From positions 1 through 10,357 of the forward strand of contig JAGNPF010000022.1 in NCBI GenBank assembly GCA_017989775.1: DNA of 10,357 nt. Reading direction: 5' to 3'. Each line of letters opens with the position of its first letter. Position 1 is the stretch's first letter. The notes under the pieces are model-generated. The model made no database searches. It saw only the letters and a program-made list of their open reading frames with translations, and had not been told where the DNA came from. Source of the stretch: Flavobacterium sp. GTDB taxonomy: Bacteria; Bacteroidota; Bacteroidia; Flavobacteriales; Flavobacteriaceae. Shown one piece after another: positions 6,504 to 10,357 of this stretch. A program made the position numbers and the translations under genes.

Positions 6504-6511
6504 TTCAACAA
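6480..6511. promoter_or_regulatory. Candidate operator of the crt operon
   Basis: TTGTTTAA (6480-6487) and TTCAACAA (6504-6511) are inverted arms matching at 7 of 8 positions with a 16-base spacer, the same layout as the element at the regulator's own promoter. The site spans the -7 box and reaches the base before the crtI ATG, so a bound regulator would cover the promoter. The right arm is also part of a tighter palindrome, TTGTT-C-AACAA (6501-6511). Confidence 0.45.
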
Positions 6512-7972
6512 ATGAAAAAAACAATTACAATAATAGGTTCAGGTTTTTCCGCTTTGGCAGCTTCTTGCTACTTGGCGAAGGATGGTTTTGAGGTGACAAT
6601 TCTCGAGAAAAACAGCACGGTCGGTGGTCGAGCAAGACAACTGTCGAAAGAAGGTTTTACTTTTGATATTGGTCCCACTTGGTATTGGATGCCGGATGTG
6701 TTCGAGAAATTCTTTGCCGATTTTGGCAAAAAACCATCGGATTATTATCATTTGGATAAATTGAATCCGGCTTACGAAGTGTATTTCGACAAAGTGGATT
6801 CCATCAAGATTCCGGATAACTTGACCGATATTCTTTTCATTTTCGAAAAGGAAGAAAAGGGAAGTGCCCAACATTTGAATGATTTTTTGGATAATGCCCA
6901 ACACAATTATGATGTGGCGATTAAGGATTTGGTGTATCGTCCCGGGATTTCCATCACCGAATTGATTACACCCGTTACCATCCGAAAAGTGAACCAGTTT
7001 TTTAGCACCATCAGGACTACCGTTCGCAAGAAAATCAAGAATCCTCGCTTGCAACAAATTATGGAATTTCCGGTTTTGTTTTTGGGTGCAAAACCTTCCA
7101 ATACGCCTTCTTTTTATAGTTTCATGAATTATGCCGATTTCGGTTTGGGCACTTGGCACCCGAAAGGCGGAATGTATGAAGTGGTAAAAGCGATGGTGAC
7201 TTTGGCTGTGGAATTGGGCGTGAAAATTGAAACCAGCCAAAATGTCGAGAAAATCAATGTGGAAAATGGCGTAGTCAAAAGCGTGGTTTCCAATGGAGTC
7301 ACAATCGAATCTGACTTGGTTTTGAGTGGTGCCGATTACCATCACACCGAAACCTTGTTGGACGAAAAATACCGAGGCTATTCCGAAAAGTATTGGGACA
7401 GCAAAGTTTTTGCACCTTCTTCCTTGCTTTTTTACGTGGGTTTCGACAAGAAAATCGACAATGTTTCGCATCACACTTTATTCTTCGATACCGAGTTTGA
7501 CGTGCACGCCAAAGACATTTACGACCATCCCAAATGGCCTGAAAAACCACTTTTTTACGCCAGTTTTCCCAGCAAAACCGATGAAACGGTGGCTCCACAA
7601 GGAAAAGAAGCAGGAATATTTTTAATCCCTATTGCGCCCGGAATCGAAGATAATCAGGAAATTAGAGAAAAATATTTTAAAAATATTATCGAAAGATTTG
7701 AGCAATTGACGAATCAATCTGTCTCAAAAAATATTATCTTTAAAGAAAGTTTTTGTGTGAAAGATTTTGTCAACGATTACAATTCCTATAAAGGGAACGC
7801 CTACGGATTGGCCAATATCCTGACGCAGACCGCTTTTTTGAGGCCCAAGATTATCAGCAAAAAAGTCAAGAATTTATTTTTTACAGGACAATTGACCGTT
7901 CCAGGACCGGGAGTTCCGCCATCGATAATTTCAGGAAAAATAGTGTCCGATTTGATTAAGAAACAACTTTAA
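6512..7972 (+). CDS. crtI: Phytoene desaturase (CrtI type)
   Basis: This 486-residue enzyme is the usual CrtI length (about 490). It is an FAD-dependent, membrane-associated desaturase that adds four double bonds to 15-cis-phytoene to make all-trans-lycopene. The N-terminus has the dinucleotide-binding fold, IIGSGFSALAASCYLAKDGF (7-26), followed by E32 in LEKNSTVGGRARQ, the ribose-binding acid and GGR motif. FDIGPTWYWMPDVFEKFF (51-68) is a family segment. The C-terminal bacterial desaturase signature NLFFTGQLTVPGPGVPPSII (454-473) is intact. Dehydrosqualene and other carotene desaturases share these motifs, but the neighbouring crtB, crtZ and lycopene cyclase genes favour lycopene formation. 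It is the first structural gene, 54 bases after the regulator, with its own promoter at 6474-6503, and ATG 6512 is followed by an A-rich MKKT start. No Shine-Dalgarno site exists, consistent with a leaderless transcript. Confidence 0.96.
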   Translation: MKKTITIIGSGFSALAASCYLAKDGFEVTILEKNSTVGGRARQLSKEGFTFDIGPTWYWMPDVFEKFFADFGKKPSDYYHLDKLNPAYEVYFDKVDSIKIPDNLTDILFIFEKEEKGSAQHLNDFLDNAQHNYDVAIKDLVYRPGISITELITPVTIRKVNQFFSTIRTTVRKKIKNPRLQQIMEFPVLFLGAKPSNTPSFYSFMNYADFGLGTWHPKGGMYEVVKAMVTLAVELGVKIETSQNVEKINVENGVVKSVVSNGVTIESDLVLSGADYHHTETLLDEKYRGYSEKYWDSKVFAPSSLLFYVGFDKKIDNVSHHTLFFDTEFDVHAKDIYDHPKWPEKPLFYASFPSKTDETVAPQGKEAGIFLIPIAPGIEDNQEIREKYFKNIIERFEQLTNQSVSKNIIFKESFCVKDFVNDYNSYKGNAYGLANILTQTAFLRPKIISKKVKNLFFTGQLTVPGPGVPPSIISGKIVSDLIKKQL

Positions 7973-7984
7973 AAACCAAAACAG

Positions 7985-8824
7985 ATGAAAGATTTATTTG
8001 ACGAAGTATCGCATAAATGCAGTGTGTTGGTGACAAAAAGTTACAGCACGTCCTTTTCTTTGGCTGTTAAAATGTTGGCGCCCAGTATTCGCGAAGCCAT
8101 TTACAGCATCTATGGTTTTGTTCGTTTTGCCGACGAGATTGTCGATTCTTTCCACGGTTTCGACAAAGAAACCTTGATTAATGAATTTGAAAATGACTAT
8201 TACAAAGCCCAAAAAGCGGGCATTAGTTTGAATCCAATCCTGAATTCTTTTCAGCATACGGTGAAAAAATACAACATCACCGACGATTTGATACAGTCGT
8301 TTTTGAAAAGTATGAAAATGGATTTGGTCAAATCGGATTACCACAGCAAAGAGGAATATGACGATTATATTTATGGTTCTGCCGACGTGGTGGGCTTGAT
8401 GTGTTTGAAAGTTTTCGTGAAAGGAGACGACCAAAAATACGAGGAATTGAAACCTGAAGCAATGCGTTTGGGTTCTGCTTTTCAAAAAGTGAATTTCTTG
8501 CGAGATTTGAAAGACGACAACCTGGTTTTAAACCGTAATTATTTTCCGGGTGTCGATTTGAAATCTTTCGACGAAAGTTCTAAATCGATGATTATCAGTG
8601 AGATTGAAGAAGATTTTCGAGTGGCTTTGCAAGGCATCAAAAAGCTGCCTTTGGAAGCTAAATTCGGAGTTTACACCGCTTATGTTTATTATAAAAAACT
8701 GTTGCGAAAACTGGAAAACACGCCTTGCCACAAAATTGGTAGCGAAAGAATTCGGGTTTCCAATTATACCAAAGGGCTTTTGTTTGCCAATTCTTTCGTA
8801 TCTTACAAATTGAATTTGGTGTAA
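7985..8824 (+). CDS. crtB: Phytoene synthase
   Basis: This 279-residue trans-isoprenyl diphosphate synthase joins two geranylgeranyl diphosphates head to head into phytoene, the first committed carotenoid step. Both magnesium/diphosphate-binding acidic motifs are present: D50-E-I-V-D54 in YGFVRFADEIVDSF, and D174-L-K-D-D178 in QKVNFLRDLKDDN. The substrate-pocket segments SYSTSFSLAV (19-28) and YGSADVVGLMCLKVF (130-144) also fit the family. The protein is at the short end of the family range (about 280-310) but looks complete. It follows crtI by only 12 bases, which suggests translational coupling. Dehydrosqualene synthase (CrtM) and HpnC/D squalene-route enzymes share this fold; the operon context decides for CrtB. 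GGPP must come from a crtE elsewhere. Confidence 0.95.
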   Translation: MKDLFDEVSHKCSVLVTKSYSTSFSLAVKMLAPSIREAIYSIYGFVRFADEIVDSFHGFDKETLINEFENDYYKAQKAGISLNPILNSFQHTVKKYNITDDLIQSFLKSMKMDLVKSDYHSKEEYDDYIYGSADVVGLMCLKVFVKGDDQKYEELKPEAMRLGSAFQKVNFLRDLKDDNLVLNRNYFPGVDLKSFDESSKSMIISEIEEDFRVALQGIKKLPLEAKFGVYTAYVYYKKLLRKLENTPCHKIGSERIRVSNYTKGLLFANSFVSYKLNLV

Positions 8825-8866
8825 CAGATTTAGCGCCTACTTATCTAAAAAAAAAAACAATTTGAA

Positions 8867-9307
8867 ATGATAGCTTTCCTGATTTTTTTGGCCACTTATT
8901 TGCTGATGGAATGCGTGACTTGGTGCACGCATAAATATGTGATGCACGGATTTTTGTGGTATTTGCACGAAGATCACCACCAGCCTAAATACGCTCATAT
9001 TTTCGAACGAAATGATTTATTTTTCGTGATTTTTGCCATTCCCAGTATCCTGTTGTTTTACTTCGGAGCAGCAGCTGGTTTTGATTATCGTTTCTTTATC
9101 GGCTTGGGTATTTTTGCTTACGGTTTGAGCTATTTTATCGTGCACGACATCATTATCCACCAGCGGTTGAAGCTCTTCAAAAACACCAAAAACAAATATT
9201 TGATAGCCCTTCGCAAAGGCCATAAAGTCCATCACAAGCATTTAGGAAAAGAACACGGCGAATGTTTCGGGATGCTGTTTGTGCCTTTAAAATATTTTAA
9301 AATTTAA
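8867..9307 (+). CDS. crtZ: Beta-carotene hydroxylase
   Basis: This 146-residue membrane di-iron hydroxylase of the fatty-acid hydroxylase superfamily adds the 3 and 3' hydroxyls to beta-carotene, giving zeaxanthin through beta-cryptoxanthin. All metal-ligand histidine clusters are visible: H22-x4-H27 (HKYVMHG), H34-x2-H37-H38 (HEDHH), H93-x4-H98 (HDIIIH) and H119-x2-H122-H123 (HKVHH). Hydrophobic segments lie at about 2-18, 51-67 and 76-92. The length is typical of short Bacteroidota CrtZ proteins (about 150-175). The gap after crtB is 42 bases and includes an 11-A run at 8847-8857, which probably helps ribosome loading in the absence of a Shine-Dalgarno site. The downstream gap to the cyclase gene is unusually long for this operon. 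Confidence 0.94.
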   Translation: MIAFLIFLATYLLMECVTWCTHKYVMHGFLWYLHEDHHQPKYAHIFERNDLFFVIFAIPSILLFYFGAAAGFDYRFFIGLGIFAYGLSYFIVHDIIIHQRLKLFKNTKNKYLIALRKGHKVHHKHLGKEHGECFGMLFVPLKYFKI

Positions 9308-9320
9308 GATATTGCTTTTT

Positions 9321-9345
9321 GTGATTTCATCCTCGTCGAAATGAC
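9321..9345. repeat. Short hairpin repeat between crtZ and the cyclase gene
   Basis: GTGATTTC (9321-9328) pairs with GAAATGAC (9338-9345) at 7 of 8 positions around a 9-base loop. The words GTCATTTCGACGA and GAAATCAC resemble the ends of a short repeat common in flavobacterial intergenic DNA (from memory), so this may be a shortened copy. It lies within the 100-base gap. Confidence 0.5.
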
Positions 9346-9407
9346 ATAGTAGTGTGTTTGCCTTTGGTTTAAATTTAAGTCCACTTATTTGGATATATAA
9401 AAGAATT

Positions 9408-10082
9408 ATGTCATTATACTTTTTTTTAAATATCGCTTCCTTTATCATTCCCTTTCTGTATAGTTTTGAAAACAGAATGAAGTATATAAAAAGATGGAAA
9501 GCTGTTTTTTTGTCCATCTTGATTTCTGCTGTTTTCTTCATTGTTTGGGATATTATTTTCACGAAAATGGGAGTGTGGAGTTTTAATCCGCGTTATCATT
9601 CGGGGATAGAATTCTTTGATTTGCCTATCGAGGAATGGTTGTTTTTTGTCTGCATTCCGTATGCGAGCCTTTTTATCCACTTTGCCTTTCACTATTTTTA
9701 TCCCAATGTTTCTCTTTCGGACAAAACGGTAAAAATTATTTATTGGATTTTGATGATGGTGCTTTTACCTGTGATTTTTCTCCATTACGATAAATTATAC
9801 ACGGCGATAAATTACACGGTTTTGGTATTGCTTTTGACTTATGCGTTTTTCAAAACGCCTACTATTTTAAGCACTTTTTTTATCACTTTCCTGATAATAT
9901 TGATTCCCTTTGCCTTGGTCAACGGAATTTTGACAGGCAGTTTTATCGACGAACCCGTGGTGAGCTACAACAATTCCGAAAATTTGGGAATTCGTTTGGG
10001 AACCATCCCAATTGAAGATGTTGGTTACGCCTTTTCGATGTTGTTGATGAGTTTGGTTTTGATTAAAAAAATAGAAAAATAA
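9408..10082 (+). CDS. Lycopene beta-cyclase, fused CrtYc-CrtYd type
   Basis: This 224-residue integral membrane protein has about seven hydrophobic segments (roughly 3-20, 31-51, 75-97, 108-125, 131-148, 153-172 and 205-220). It carries two related lycopene-cyclase domains: the first half has FNP..., FDLPIEEWLFFVCIPYA (70-86) with the P-I-E-E motif (73-76), and the second half has GIRLGTIPIEDVGYAFSMLL (194-213) with P-I-E-D (201-204). This is the heterodimeric CrtYc/CrtYd cyclase of Gram-positive bacteria as one chain, as seen in Flavobacteria and in fungal bifunctional enzymes. It closes the lycopene ends to beta-rings, supplying beta-carotene to CrtZ. ATG 9408 is chosen because family members begin with this short hydrophobic segment; a GTG at 9354 would add 18 atypical residues. 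Ring-type specificity (beta versus epsilon) cannot be read from sequence. The fused gene is sometimes named crtY or crtYcd, so no symbol is given. Confidence 0.9.
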   Translation: MSLYFFLNIASFIIPFLYSFENRMKYIKRWKAVFLSILISAVFFIVWDIIFTKMGVWSFNPRYHSGIEFFDLPIEEWLFFVCIPYASLFIHFAFHYFYPNVSLSDKTVKIIYWILMMVLLPVIFLHYDKLYTAINYTVLVLLLTYAFFKTPTILSTFFITFLIILIPFALVNGILTGSFIDEPVVSYNNSENLGIRLGTIPIEDVGYAFSMLLMSLVLIKKIEK

Positions 10083-10091
10083 TGCTTAACC

Positions 10092-10124
10092 AACTCTTAC
10101 AGGGTTCAAAAACCTGTCGGAGTT
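10092..10124. repeat. Hairpin repeat between the cyclase gene and the SRPBCC gene
   Basis: Positions 10092-10106 pair with 10111-10124 around a CAAA loop, with about 13 paired positions, one mismatch, one bulge and one G-U pair. The AACTC...ACAGGGTT / AACCTGT...GAGTT pattern resembles a recurrent flavobacterial intergenic palindrome (from memory). It starts 10 bases after the cyclase stop and has no following U-run, so it may stabilise the mRNA end instead of ending it. Confidence 0.6.
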
Positions 10125-10135
10125 AAAACAAAAAT

Positions 10136-10357
10136 ATGAAAGTATATAAAAAAGAAACCGTTCAGCATATTAATGCGAGTATCGAAGAATGTTGGGCTTT
10201 CTTCTCCAGTCCAAGAAATTTGCAGAAAATAACTCCAGAAACCATGGGTTTCAATATCACGGATTTTGACGGAAAAAATATGTATGCCGGACAAATTATC
10301 CAGTACAAAGTTTCTCCCCTTGCAGGCTTGAAATTGCGTTGGACGACCGAAATTACC
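10136..10357 (+). CDS. SRPBCC-family protein, N-terminal part (cut by window end)
   Basis: The first 74 codons are open to the window edge, so this is partial. The sequence fits the start of the SRPBCC/START-like ligand-binding fold: a first strand, then INASIEECWAFFSSPRNLQK (12-31), the usual helix pair with W and F of the pocket, then ITPETMGFNI, and after GKNMYAGQIIQYKVSPLAGL (47-66) the next strand KLRWTTEI. Family members bind hydrophobic small molecules or act as cyclases and aromatases. Because it follows the cyclase gene by 53 bases on the same strand, a role in handling carotenoid or another lipid ligand is possible but only inferred. Full-length family proteins are about 150-165 residues. 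Confidence 0.75.
   Translation, partial: MKVYKKETVQHINASIEECWAFFSSPRNLQKITPETMGFNITDFDGKNMYAGQIIQYKVSPLAGLKLRWTTEIT

Noticed and set aside
6539..7474. Open frame of 311 codons on the minus strand inside crtI
   Set aside because: It is fully antisense to a well-supported crtI, and its translation is rich in F/H/I/Q with no recognisable domain, as expected of a frame shadow.
9354..9407. GTG start adding 18 residues to the lycopene cyclase
   Set aside because: The family N-terminus matches ATG 9408, and the added residues are not cyclase-like.

Overview
The window looks like a chromosomal piece of a yellow-pigmented member of the Bacteroidota, most likely Flavobacteriaceae (Flavobacterium-like). 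The evidence is low GC with A/T-rich gaps, A-rich start contexts in place of clear Shine-Dalgarno sites, Bacteroidota-type -7 boxes (TAnnTTTG), a DUF3826 protein, a fused lycopene cyclase of the flavobacterial type, and several short palindromic intergenic repeats that I associate from memory with this group. The assignment rests on recognised protein families and motifs, not on a database search.

Left half, about 1-5411: all genes run on the minus strand. Reading in their direction of transcription they are a DUF389 membrane protein (5411-4107), a complete L-fucose isomerase (3948-2167) followed by a good intrinsic terminator (2115-2148), a small two-domain hypothetical membrane protein (2016-1612), a secreted DUF3826 protein (1552-836), and a Gdx/SugE-like small multidrug resistance exporter (467-141). 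The 368-base gap between the last two genes holds four separate hairpin repeats packed into about 180 bases, plus the exporter's probable promoter. No gene is credible in it.

Right half, about 5532-10357: all genes run on the plus strand and form a carotenoid locus. A MerR-family regulator with a cobalamin-binding C-terminal half (5558-6457) precedes crtI (phytoene desaturase), crtB (phytoene synthase), crtZ (beta-carotene hydroxylase) and a fused CrtYc-CrtYd lycopene cyclase. The start of an SRPBCC-domain protein is cut by the window edge. Together the four enzymes convert geranylgeranyl diphosphate through phytoene, lycopene and beta-carotene to zeaxanthin. No GGPP synthase (crtE) or ketolase (crtW) is visible. 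Gene gaps of 12, 42, 100 and 53 bases suggest one transcript, and the last two gaps contain hairpins.

The most interesting signal is regulatory. The regulator keeps the residues expected of a CarH/LitR-type B12 photoreceptor: W144-x9-E154-H155, and E192-x-H194-x-x-G197. The same 8-16-8 inverted repeat (TTGTTTAW arms) overlaps both its own promoter/start and the crtI promoter/start. This points to an autoregulated, possibly light-controlled switch. The crtI mRNA is also predicted to be leaderless or nearly so, because its -7 box ends 8 bases before the ATG.
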